Position numbers and translations under genes: made by a program
Assembly: GCA_024734495.1 (NCBI GenBank)
Contig: JALMQS010000273.1
Span: 62,001 to 126,000 of the forward strand
Origin: Forficula auricularia
Lineage: Eukaryota > Arthropoda > Insecta > Dermaptera > Forficulidae
Length of the DNA: 64,000 bases
Reading direction: 5' to 3'
Shown: piece by piece, positions 41,338 to 50,918 of the stretch
How positions within the stretch are numbered: position 1 is the first letter of the stretch
Layout: each line of letters begins with the position of its first letter
Notes under the pieces: generated by a model
Seen by the model: only the letters and a program-made list of their open reading frames with translations
What the model was told of the DNA's origin: nothing
Database searches by the model: none

Positions 41338-42029
41338 TTAAAAAGGGTCATTGATAATTTCTAGTTTTTCATTTAAAGATTCAATTGGGCTTTTTTCCAA
41401 GGATTTTAATATTTCAATGGATTCTTTTAAAGAAAGAATTAAGGGGTCATTGACTTCTTTGATCAATTTAATTTTGGATTGATCTGGAAAACTATGATTG
41501 TTAGCATTTAAATGCCCTGCAAATGCATAATTTTCATATTTTAATTTGTAGGCTCTCTTGTGTTCATTGATCCTAATAGATAAATTTCTTTCCGTTTTTC
41601 CTATATAAGTTGCATTGCAATCTTGGCATGTCAATTTATATACACCGGATTTTTCATTTTCCGGAATTTTATCTTTAATTTGACTTAATTCACTTCCTAA
41701 TGTATATGGTGATCTAAAGATTGTTGCGTACCCTAAAGATTTTAATTTATGCTTTATTCTTTTCGGACATCTTACCATAATATGGTAATATTAGTTTTGG
41801 CAGATCTTTAATTTGGGAATTTTGTGAATAGATTAAATTTAAATTTGATTTTTGAATTTTACCTTTTAATATTTGATCTATTAAATTGCTTTCATAACCA
41901 TTATTTATAGCTATTTCTTTGATTATCTCTAGTTCTGTTAAAAATGTTCTTTCTTTAATGGGATACTATTTAAACGGTGGATCATTGAATGGAATGCTGC
42001 TAATTTATGTGACATTGGTCGACAAGCCA
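41338..42029 (-). pseudogene. PLE GIY-YIG endonuclease ORF, minus copy, frameshifted
   Basis: The 146-residue frame 41338-41778 reads through the GIY-YIG domain: GVY, a CQDC pair, YIG, the conserved Arg in LSIRINEH and two His further on. The upstream thumb part (ACRPMSHKLAAF...) is in another frame because of one extra A in an A run near 41763. The 5' part of the ORF (RT palm and fingers) is missing. PLE proteins combine reverse transcriptase and this endonuclease for target-primed insertion; this copy cannot make a complete one. Confidence 0.8.
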
Positions 42030-42768
42030 AAGATACATCTACAGATACCGTAATTCACAACATGGCTTGTCGACCAATGTCACATAAATTAGCAGCATTC
42101 CATTCAATGATCCACCGTTTAAATAGTATCCCATTAAAGAAAGAACATTTTTTAACAGAACTAGAGATAATCAAAGAAATAGCTATAAATAATGGTTATG
42201 AAAGCAATTTAATAGATCAAATATTAAAAGGTAAAATTCAAAAATCAAATTTAAATTTAATCTATTCACAAAATTCCCAAATTAAAGATCTGCCAAAACT
42301 AATATTACCATATTATGGTAAGATGTCCGAAAGAATAAAGCATAAATTAAAATCTTTAGGGTACGCAACAATCTTTAGATCACCATATACATTAGGAAGT
42401 GAATTAAGTCAAATTAAAGATAAAATTCCGGAAAATGAAAAATCCGGTGTATATAAATTGACATGCCAAGATTGCAATGCAACTTATATAGGAAAAACGG
42501 AAAGAAATTTATCTATTAGGATCAATGAACACAAGAGAGCCTACAAATTAAAATATGAAAATTATGCATTTGCAGGGCATTTAAATGCTAACAATCATAG
42601 TTTTCCAGATCAATCCAAAATTAAATTGATCAAAGAAGTCAATGACCCCTTAATTCTTTCTTTAAAAAGAATCCATTGAAATATTAAAATCCTTGGAAAA
42701 AAGCCCAATTGAATCTTTAAATGAAAAACTAGAAATTATCAATGACCCTTTTTTAAAAACATTCCATT
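42029..42768 (+). pseudogene. PLE RT-thumb/GIY-YIG ORF, plus copy, truncated
   Basis: Open from the truncated 5' edge (KDTSTDTVIHN) through the thumb motif SHKLAAFHSMIHRL and IIKEIAINNGY, which are typical of PLE reverse transcriptases. The GIY-YIG domain follows (in the 205-residue frame from 42062: GVY 129-131, CQDC 135-138, YIG 142-144, R153, H157, H173, H179). One extra A near 42668 shifts the last 30 or so residues out of frame; in the minus copy that site is intact. The catalytic RT palm is missing. Confidence 0.82.
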
Positions 42769-42930
42769 CATTCAGGTAAAACTCTTTAGAAAATACCTAA
42801 ACAAAAGAGTAACCCAGATATTGATCCAGGTATATTCTAAACTCCCAAGAAGAAACATGAAGAAAAAGACATTATATATTTTTCAAATTTTCTATGTATA
42901 AATCTTAATTTGTAACTAATTTGAAATATT

Positions 42931-42985
42931 TGTGATAGACTGATGATGAAGGCTATGCCTTCGAAACTATAGTCTCTAGAAATAA
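42931..42985 (+). ncRNA. hammerhead ribozyme (P5, right arm)
   Basis: CUGAUGA (42940-42946), extra U (42947), perfect six-pair stem II GAAGGC/GCCUUC with loop UAU (42948-42962), GAAA (42963-42966), stem III CUAUAG (42967-42972), cleavage-site C 42974. Stem I UAGA/UCUA. It lies downstream of the GIY-YIG ORF, in the terminal-repeat region where PLE hammerheads are known to occur, and ties the small hammerhead palindromes to this family. Confidence 0.85.
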
Positions 42986-43059
42986 TTAAAAATTATTTTA
43001 TTTAAAAAACAGAAGACTCTCTCATTTTATTTTATTTTTAACCTAAAACAAAAGAATTT

Positions 43060-43570
43060 CATTGAAGAAATCCCCTCCCCTCCCCCAAGATTTTGCAGAA
43101 ATTATATTGTTTCATTATTGAAAATATATTAAAAATATTTTTTGACTCCCCCCTAATTTTGGCCCCAGAAAAAAATATAACCCCCACCCTACTCCGTCAT
43201 ATTTGGTTGAGTTTACTCCAAGGGCAAGAATTTACATTTTTTTCAGCCTCCCCCTTTTTGTGTGGTTTTTGGGGGAATTAAAAAAAAAGTTGTCAGAAAT
43301 ACCATTCTCTACAACTTTGCTTATAATAAAATTTGCCGTAGGGTTAATAGTTTAAGAGTTATTTGATCATTTTCATTCGTGCGGCCCCCAAACCCCTTTT
43401 TGGGGTCAAAATATCAAAACGTTATATAGCTATAAACGTAAGTTAGAAGACATCTGATGCAAATATGAAATTCTATAATAATCCCTTCAGCCGTTTTTAC
43501 GTGAATCGTGGGCAACTTTTCGCGGAAACCACAAAAACATCCAGACAGAAAGACGGATTAATCCATCCAA
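43060..43570 (-). repeat. Helitron/M2-type body without ends
   Basis: Shares TTGGTTGAGTTTACTCCAAG, GGTTAATAGTTTAAGAGTTA, AACCCCTTTTTGGGGTCAAA and AAACGTAAGTTAGAAGACAT with the bodies of the Helitrons at 44012-44869 and 50919-51881. Neither terminus is present, so it is a fragment or an older copy. Confidence 0.55.
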
Positions 43571-44011
43571 TTAATTTTCTCCTTCCATCTTTCATTCTCT
43601 ATATTTGAAAAAAAAAAAAAAATTTAAATCTTATTATTTATTTTAAAATTCTTCTTTTCCTCAAGCGAGTTTTAAGTAAATAAAAAGTATTTCATGCAAT
43701 TTTATTGATAAAAATTTAGAGCCGGCTGTGGGGAAGGAAGGTATTCTTGCAGGGGCGTCGCCACGAGACCTCGTTAGACCCGAAATGGGTCAGGGGTGTC
43801 TTAAACTGTTCATTCCGGCAATCTTTTTGGTTTTAAAGTATAATTACAATTTTTCATTAGCATAATCAATATTTTTAAAAATGTCTCCGTGTTTTCTTTT
43901 CATGAATATTGCAAGAATATTTATTTATATATTAGTTAAACAAGTAATATTCAAGTTAACAATTTAATATTTATTATTATTATTCTACTTTGCTTTATTT
44001 TTATAGTATAA
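43571..44011. other. unassigned AT-rich stretch
   Basis: Contains GCAGGGGCGTCGCCACGAG near 43738, similar to the tip of the TIR element at 48149. No gene. Confidence 0.3.
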
Positions 44012-44869
44012 CTAGCTGCAAGGCACGCCCCTGGACTCCCCCAACACTCCATTCCGCCCACTACCCCCCCCCCACCTCCAACCCACACCCCTCCACCACG
44101 GACTCCACCCCGTGCCCTCCAACCCTACGCACCACACCCCCGCTATGCTCCCTGGACTCCACCTCGCACCACCCACTGCACCCCCACCCTACTCCGCCTC
44201 ACCCCCCACTCCCATTCCACCCCCGCACTCACCCTCCGCACCCAGTTTTTGTCTAGCCTTCTAGTGTCCCACAGATTATGTCTACAAAATTTGGTTGAGT
44301 TTGGCCCAAGAGAAAGAATTTTCATTTTTTGATCCTCCCCCCCCTATTTTGGGTGGTTAGTTTTTGCATTTCTAGCTATCTAGAGGCCCAGAGATTATGT
44401 ATACAAAATTTGGTTGAGTTTGCTCCAAGGGCAAGAATTTACATTTTTCCACCCTCCCCCTTTATATGGTGGTTTTTGGGGAAATTCTTTTAAACAAAAG
44501 TTGTCAGAAATCACATCCCCCTACAACTTTGTTTATCATTAAATTTGCCGTAGGGTTAATAGTTTAGTAGTTATTTGATAATTTTCATAGGTGCGCCCCC
44601 CCAAACCCCTTTCTGGGGTCAAAATATCAAAACGTAAGTTAGAAGACATCTGATGTAAATATGAAATTTCATAATGATCTCTTCAGCCGTTTTTACGTGA
44701 ATCGTGAGCAACTTTTCGGAAACCACTGAAACAGACAGACATACAGACATACATACAGGAATTTTGTTGAGGGTGTTTTCGTTCATAACTTTGCTTGAAA
44801 CGTGTGCAACCAAAATTTGCCGTGATTTGGAGCAATGTACAGACAAAACCTTAATTTTATATTTATAGA
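44012..44869 (-). mobile_element. non-autonomous Helitron H1
   Basis: On the minus strand it starts TCTATAAATATAAAATTAAG (5' TC at 44869-44868) and ends GGGCGTGCCTTGCAGCTAG (CTAG at 44015-44012). It is inserted between A and T with no TSD, as Helitrons do. The body has a G-rich part (complement of CCCACC-rich 44040-44240), M2-like units and a CAGACAGACATAC stretch. No Rep/helicase ORF. Sister element H2 shares both ends. Confidence 0.75.
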
Positions 44870-45009
44870 TATTTAAGTTAAACATGAATAAAAAAAATGT
44901 GAACTTTCGGAAAGGCGAAATCAATAATATAAGTTCCATATTATTTTATAAGTAAAAGTAAAGAGTCCGTCTTTATCAACTGATATTTAAAATAAATGAT
45001 TTTCTAATA

Positions 45010-45367
45010 CAGTAGAATCCCAATTTTCATAGGAAATTTTATGAACTTTCATGTTGAAAAGGAAGATAATTTACGAAAGTTGATAGTTTTCGAGTTATAA
45101 GCAAAAAACCGCCAAAAATGAGATTTTTTACATTTTTTTACAATAAACATGTACATATTTCTATGAACATTACATCACGTTATACTGAGAGGATTGGTTT
45201 TATACGAATTAACGAGATTAAAACGACTCTAATTCAAATTATGAGAAGTTTTGTCGATCTTGCAGAGGAAAAAATACATTATACCGAGGGGACTAAAATA
45301 AATTGCTTTATATGAATTATTTTTCCAAAGGACCAACACTTTCTTACGATTTATCGGGATTCTACTG
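45010..45367. mobile_element. pogo-like MITE
   Basis: Tips CAGTAGAATCCCAATTTTC and ATTTATCGGGATTCTACTG with TA on each side (45008-45009, 45368-45369). 358 bp, no transposase. CAGTRGAA-type tips with a TA duplication are typical of pogo/Tc1-mariner MITEs. Confidence 0.75.
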
Positions 45368-45397
45368 TATCTATAATTCAGATATAGGTATGTTTTT

Positions 45398-46745
45398 TTG
45401 TTTTTTTAATGCAATCGAATGCAAGAAGGGGTGCACCAGTAAAGATGCAGCCCCTATGGATCTCGAAAGACCCTTGCATTACCGAAGAGAAGGGAAAGTT
45501 GATTAAGTGAGAGGGTGGAGACGTAGGTATTTATGCATTGAAGGTTTGAAGATTATAAGTGCTGGGAAAGATGGAGGCTGGGAGAGAGTTCCAGTTCCTT
45601 GAAGTCATGGGGATATACGTATTGGCGAATGAAGTGGTCCGGGACTTTTCTAATTTGACCGCGAAAGAGTGTTGGGAGTCAGCAAAACGTGTGCTGCGTG
45701 CAAAGCATGCTTTGGGGGGAATTATTGATTTTATCTCATCAGAGCACCTGCCGTGATAGTATCTATAGAAAAGGGAAAGGACAGAGACATTTCTTCGATG
45801 AGATAGCGAGTCGAGGGAGTCGGTGAGCGTAGAATCGTCAATTTGCCTGACGGATCGTTTCTGAATTGCATCCAGGGTAGCAAGAGAATAGAGGCTCCTC
45901 GAGACGTATTCGAGACAGGGGCGGATTTGGGCTTTCTAGATGTCGAGAAGATGTAGGGGCGTGAAAAATCGCTTGGACCTGAATAAGTGGCCAATCTTCC
46001 TTGCTGCAGATTTCGCCACAGAGGAGATGTGTTCATTCCAAGACAGGTCGGATGCGACAGAGACGCTTAACATGGATAGGCTGTCACACATTTTCAGGGT
46101 ATTCGAATCGAAGGGAATATCAGGAAAAATTTTATTTTCTCGCCTAGAAATTAGACAACATTGAGTCTTGTTTGCATTAAAGTTAACTAAATTTTGATAG
46201 CCCCATTTATTCAGTTTGTCTAGGCCAAGAGTGATTGAGGAGGCAACATTGGTTTCGATTATTCGGGAGTGAGGGTTTGCCGTGCAGAGTGCTATCGTCG
46301 GCGTAACAATGAGTGGGGTTTGACGTTTGATCGATAAGGTCGTTTATATAAATTAGGAAGAGTGTGGGGGAGATTACAGAGCCTTGGGGAACACCAGCGT
46401 TTGTGGAGAACGATTCAGATGATATTCCATCCACCACAACTTTGATACTACGGTTTGTCAGAAAGCTTTCTATCCATTTGTGAAATGTTGGTGTGAATCC
46501 AGTGTCAGTTTGGCAAGAAGATTCTTGTGCCAAACTTGGTCAAAAGCTTTTGAGATATCAGGGTTTCTTTTCCGTTCTCTAGAGTTTTGTTCCAGAAATG
46601 AGTGACATAGGTTAAGATGTCGCCTGTGGAACGATTTTGTCTAAATCCTTATTCCCTATCGTGAATTAATTTATTATTTTCTAAGTGACGAAGGACGTTT
46701 TGGTTTATAACGTATGTAGTGAAAGGATGTTTTGAAAAGAAAATC
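45398..46745 (-). pseudogene. Jockey-type LINE ORF2 remnant (RT and C-terminus)
   Basis: On the minus strand, in order: GFRQNRSTGDILTYVTH, KAFDQVWH-like residues, the frame 46207-46533 with FLTNRSIKVVVDG, GVPQGSVISPTLF and YADDST (the catalytic Y-A-D-D), then KAQIRPCLEYVS, IDDSTLTDSLDSLSHRRN and FYRYYHGRCSDEI. The C-terminal NSLPASIFPSTYNLQTF follows, then the tail CAFDCI region with an A-rich end near 45398. Several stops and shifts break it and the endonuclease is missing. Non-LTR retrotransposon, 5'-truncated. Some other LINE 3' ends in the window (27690, 33530, 38787) look related. Confidence 0.8.
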
Positions 46746-47099
46746 AAAAAGAAAAAATTAACTCTTATGGAGGTTAACCCCTTGAACACTCCTCCCTTAC
46801 CTACTATAGGCGTCTGTGTATGGCTCATATAAAATACTTCCGGAAATTAGATTTAAAACGCTATTGTATCGATTTATTCTTTGTCTACCCTTTGAGCATT
46901 AAACGGAGAAATCCTTCCTCTAACGAGGGGAAATTTCAACATTAAAAATTAATCTTTTTCAATTTTGTGTATATACTTTCACTTATTTTACCTTTCATTC
47001 TATTTCCCCTCCAAATTATATACTAGTCTACTTTCTAAATGTAAATAATGAATTTCGATTTCATTGAAAAGGGTTGTCTTGTCTGTCTAGGTGTCTAGG
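46746..47099. other. unassigned AT-rich stretch
   Basis: Nothing recognised. Confidence 0.3.
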
Positions 47100-47460
47100 A
47101 AGACGGTGAGCCCAATACAACACATTCTTTGCCCTATAGGTTTGAATTCTTTCAGCTGTTGAGTCAACTCTAGACTCGGATCAGCTCTCTTTCACCACGC
47201 ATCTGGCTATTTTAGTCCGCGCCGATGACGTCACGGTACATCGATTGCAGCCTATGACGTCACACACGTGGTCGTTCTCTTTTTAGCATCAACGTCAACC
47301 CTCTCAGTTGTCGGCGCACCTCGGCCAAAAATAAATCCTCTCTCACAAAGGAAAATTTAGATAGAGGCTTAGGAAATTTCGGCTCTACTTCTCTTTTCTC
47401 AAAGGGTTCCAAACAATTACTATCAATTTCTGTAGAGTAGTATGGAAGATAGGAATCACA
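47100..47460. promoter_or_regulatory. unique island with two CRE palindromes and an E-box
   Basis: Two perfect TGACGTCA palindromes (47226-47233 and 47255-47262) lie 29 bp apart, followed by CACGTG at 47265-47270, in a stretch less AT-rich than its surroundings and not repeated elsewhere in the window. TGACGTCA is the full CRE site for CREB/ATF-type bZIP factors and CACGTG the E-box of bHLH factors. No adjacent gene is visible, so a regulatory role is only inferred. Confidence 0.35.
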
Positions 47461-47858
47461 TACACCCACCCACACCTAAACTCATCTTCTTTTACTCGAA
47501 TGATAATAAAACTTTTGTGATCACATTAATGATTCTTGGAAGGTTTTTATTTTGGGTTAGTCTATTGATTGGCTACGCATGGCATGGGTGCTACTTATTA
47601 GGTGACATGCACACCATTATCTAGTAGTAGTATTTTGTCAGGGGGGGAGGGAGCTTTGAAACAAATAACACTGGTCGACAAAAATTTGGAACCGTAAACC
47701 TAACAATCATTGGCGTAGTATAAAAACTACCAAGAGAAACTCCCCCTTCAATTAACCCCCCCCACACACACAACAATTCACTTAAAAAAATCCTAAGAAT
47801 TGAGGTAAACCCCCATGGATAGTAACCCAATAAACAACCCTATTTTAGTTGTTCTGGG
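47461..47858. other. unassigned stretch with PIF-like MITE end
   Basis: ACACTGGTCGACAAAAATTTGG and AAACCTAACAATCATTGGCG (47665-47715) match the tips of the fold-back family of 4082-4704. Otherwise nothing recognised; short open frames have no domain. Confidence 0.35.
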
Positions 47859-47871
47859 TATTGCATTTTTA

Positions 47872-48007
47872 CACAGGATTTTTGACGTGGTTATAGTGGT
47901 GTTTCACTCTTTGTGAAACACCACTATAACCCAATAATGTAAGAATGTCAAAAAACTCATGTGTTTAATATGTTTTACTATAAACCAACACCGCTTTCCC
48001 TAAATGT
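47872..48007 (+). mobile_element. minimal palindromic element P14 with 13 bp TSD
   Basis: Flanked by TATTGCATTTTTA (47859-47871 and 48008-48020). Only 136 bp: a hairpin whose arms contain TTATAGTGGTGTTTCAC and complement, then a tail with ATGTTTTACTATAAACCAAC, ACCGC and CCCTAAAT that is almost identical to the tail of 8708-9110. There is no hammerhead core. It shows how little sequence a mobile member of this family retains. Confidence 0.7.
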
Positions 48008-48148
48008 TATTGCATTTTTAGTTCACAAGTGAGAAAGTTGATAACAACCTTCCAAACATAACAGTCAAATTACCGAGATTGTCATTAAATTATAAACAAA
48101 AAATATACTATTCAAAAATTATCGCATCTCCCCCGTAAATCTAACAAT

Positions 48149-48784
48149 CATTGGCGTAGTTAGGATGTTTTCCTATGGGGGGGGGGGGCAGGCGGCCAGC
48201 TTATTAGCTACCACAAGTTTTAAATTTCTGTAATCCGATTAGAGATCAACTAACTTTTCAGTAGAATTATAGTCAAGATGCCAATATATAAGACTATGGT
48301 AAGGCCAATACTGACGTATGCAGCCGAAACAAGACCAGATACAGCCAAAACTAGGCAGATGTTGGAAACGGCTGAGATGAAGACCCTCAGAAGAATCCTT
48401 GATCTATCGCTGTTTGATAAACAAAGAAGTGAAGATATCAGGGAAAAATGTGTAATTCAAAATATCGATGACTGGATCAAATGTAGAAGAGAAAATTGGT
48501 ACACAGACATGGAAAGAATGAGCTAAGAGCGAATTTTCAAGAAAATTAACCAGCAGGCAAAAGAAGCAGAGGTTGTCCTAAAAAATGCTGGCAGGACGAG
48601 TTAAAATAAACAGACCATAGGTCTATTAAGAAGAAGACAAATTTTGGAGGTAACGAAATAAATTAATGAGAAATAAATCAATGATGCCTCAGAATAATGG
48701 AGTTTTCTATTTTTCTAAGGGGGGAGGCAATGAGTTTTGTAAGGGGGAACTGCCCACCTTGCCCGACCCCTAACTACGCCCATG
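48149..48784. mobile_element. TIR element with 8 bp TSD carrying an RTE fragment
   Basis: Tips CATTGGCGTAGTTAGG and CCTAACTACGCCCATG; CTAACAAT is duplicated at 48141-48148 and 48785-48792. An 8 bp TSD is typical of hAT and related superfamilies, though the CATKGG tip is not classic hAT. It landed in a PIF-like MITE (the same target sequence surrounds it). Inside is a LINE fragment rather than a transposase. Confidence 0.65.
48245..48610 (+). pseudogene. RTE-like LINE C-terminal fragment
   Basis: An 82-residue frame (48278-48526) reads IYKTMVRPILTYAAET, MLETAEMKTLRRI and RSEDIREKC, ending WIKCRRENWYTDMERM. This is the conserved region just after the RT palm in RTE-like endonuclease-reverse transcriptases. 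It continues after a stop as RIFKKINQQAKEAE-like codons. The RT catalytic motifs are absent. It may come from the same LINE type as the endonuclease start at 12570. Confidence 0.75.
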
Positions 48785-48792
48785 CTAACAAT

Positions 48793-49589
48793 GGATTCTA
48801 GTAGAGTTATACGTTGATTATCATGCAATCACCCGATTTTTACAACAGGTCAGAATATTGAGATATTATCGGTCTTGAGAGGTTTACAGATAAAACAATC
48901 TATTGTAGATTCTAACAAGGAAGAGTAGAAGTAATTTATAAACTCACCACATTCTCAACGAAGTAGTGTTAAAAACTCGTAGTATCTATGAAGAAGACCA
49001 ATGTCGTCTACCTGAAACAAATAGACAAATCTTATATTAGTTCATTTGAAAAGAGATTATGAATTAAAAAATAAATACAAAATTACTTAATTTTTAATAA
49101 AAAATTCCTTTAAAAGATTTCCAGTTTTCATTAATGAGTGAAGGAATTTTTTCATCCCCTTATGATAACATTTTAGGTTTAGAAAAATCGTCAAAAACTG
49201 TCATTTTATTAGCATCAGTTATCTAACAAATTTCATTCTTCTAAATTTTTCCATAGTGGATATAAGTATTGTGAAAAAAAACAAAAATTAAAAAAAATAG
49301 AAAAATTGAATTTGGACCATCATTGAAGAAGTTATGAGCGAAAAACAGAAATTCGATATCATTTAAACCGGTGATCAAAAAACTTTCAAAATTTACCAGA
49401 AAGAGTTTTTTAATGGATACTAAAAAATGTCAAAAAAATGAAGAAAATCAAAAATTAAAATTTTTCAAATCGTCCCATTTGGCGTGGAATGCCCCAGATA
49501 TATACTCCTAGGAGCTCCTCCTAATAGCTTATTTTTCCTAAATAAAACATACATGAAATTTATATATGATATTTATTATTGACTTTCTT
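48793..49589. other. unassigned AT-rich stretch
   Basis: The left 80 bp continues the PIF-like MITE (GGATTCTAGTAGAGTTATAC, GAGATATTATCGGTC). The rest is unassigned. Confidence 0.35.
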
Positions 49590-50602
49590 TTAACCGACTT
49601 CAAAAAAGGAGAAGGTTCTCTATTCGACTGAATTTTTTTTTTGTGCCTATGTTACCTCATATCTCCGCCAATTGTAAACCGAATTTGAAAAAAAATATTG
49701 CATTGGGTTCAGTCTACCTTCCGATTGGTCCCATTTTTTTCATAGGTATTAGACCTTTTTTGTTAGGTTTGCTCATGCCTAACTTCTTTGTTTATTAACC
49801 GATTTCGATGATTCTTTTTTTATTGGAAAGGGGTTATCTTAGGGATGGTGCCATATTAATTTGGTCAAATTCTGATGATATGATCACTATTAATAACATC
49901 ACTAAAAAAGAAAAATAAAAATAATTTTTAAGAAAAAAATAAAACCGACTTCAAAAAATTAAATGCAACAAATAAAATACACTAAAAGGTATAAAATAAT
50001 TATTAACTTATTTAGTTACAACTAAACTACGAAATATTAACATGAAATTACTTTTTGAAGTCGGTGCCAAACATATACCTTTTATGAATCGCATTGGCAC
50101 CGAGTACATTTTTGTTAGGTTTGCTCATGCCTAACTTCTTTGTTTATGAACCGATTTCGATGATTCTTTTTTTATTGTAAAGGGGGTATCTTAGGGATGG
50201 TGCCATATTAATTTGGTCATATGATGATATGATCACTATTAATAACATCACTAAAAAGAGAAAAATAAAAATAATTAAAAAATAAAAAATAAAACCGACT
50301 TCAAAAAAATTAAATGCAGCAAATAAAATACACTAAAAGGTATAAAATAATTATTAACTTATTTAGTTACAACTAAACTACGAAATATTAACATGAAATT
50401 ACTTTTTAAGTCGGTGCCAAGCATATACCTTTTATGAATCGCATTGGCACCGAGTACAAAAGTAATTTCATGTTAATATTTCGTAGTTTAGTTGTAACTG
50501 AATAAGTTTATAATTATTTTATGCCTTTTAGTGTATTTTATTTGTTGAATTTAATTTTTTTGAAGTCGGTTTTATTTTTTTCTTAAAAATTATTTTTATT
50601 TT
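49590..50602 (+). mobile_element. M1 repeat copy 7 with partial internal duplication
   Basis: ACCGACTTCAAAAAAGGAGA at the left, then the M1 middle and the first palindrome arm to about 50100. The middle and arm repeat (50105-50445), and the second palindrome arm ends GAAGTCGGTTTTATTTTTTT near 50580. The duplication includes TTTGTTTATGAACCGATTTC and CATCACTAAAAA. Confidence 0.65.
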
Positions 50603-50918
50603 AGATCTATTCTCAAACACTCCCCGAAAGTACTGGAATATTTAAGTATTTATTCATTCTAGAAATTTGAAAACAACTGATATACATTATAAATATAGAG
50701 TAGTAATTATCTTCGTGAAATTTAAAAATGTATAACTTGGACTAGTAGATTAAGTCCCAAATTCATTTTGATATCGGACGGCGCCCCTTAAGATCGGCAA
50801 CCAATTCACCAAACTTCAGCTAGTCACTAGCGAATCGCTTCACAACAAAAATATATCTATTAGTGTCGTTTTTCTCCAAACAAAACAAGCGGGAAATCAA
50901 ATATAAATTTATTAATTA
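50603..50918. other. unassigned stretch
   Basis: Nothing recognised. Confidence 0.3.

Larger units (their letters stand above)
40993..43044. mobile_element. Penelope-like element, head-to-head inverted pair (P5), 15 bp TSD
   Basis: Flanked by AAAACAAAAGAATTT (40978-40992 and 43045-43059). Two nearly identical arms (about 41047-42029 and 42063-43040) face each other across 33 bp. Each arm has the end of a PLE ORF (RT thumb, then GIY-YIG endonuclease), an untranslated part and a hammerhead. The 33 bp centre continues the plus-copy reading frame (KDTSTDTVIHN), so it belongs to that copy. The left arm bears an extra tail of about 54 bp (40993-41046). One TSD around both arms shows that they inserted together. 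Confidence 0.8.

Noticed and set aside
43990..44256. Pro/Thr-rich 88-codon frame
   Set aside because: Same C-rich Helitron body, in H1; not a gene.
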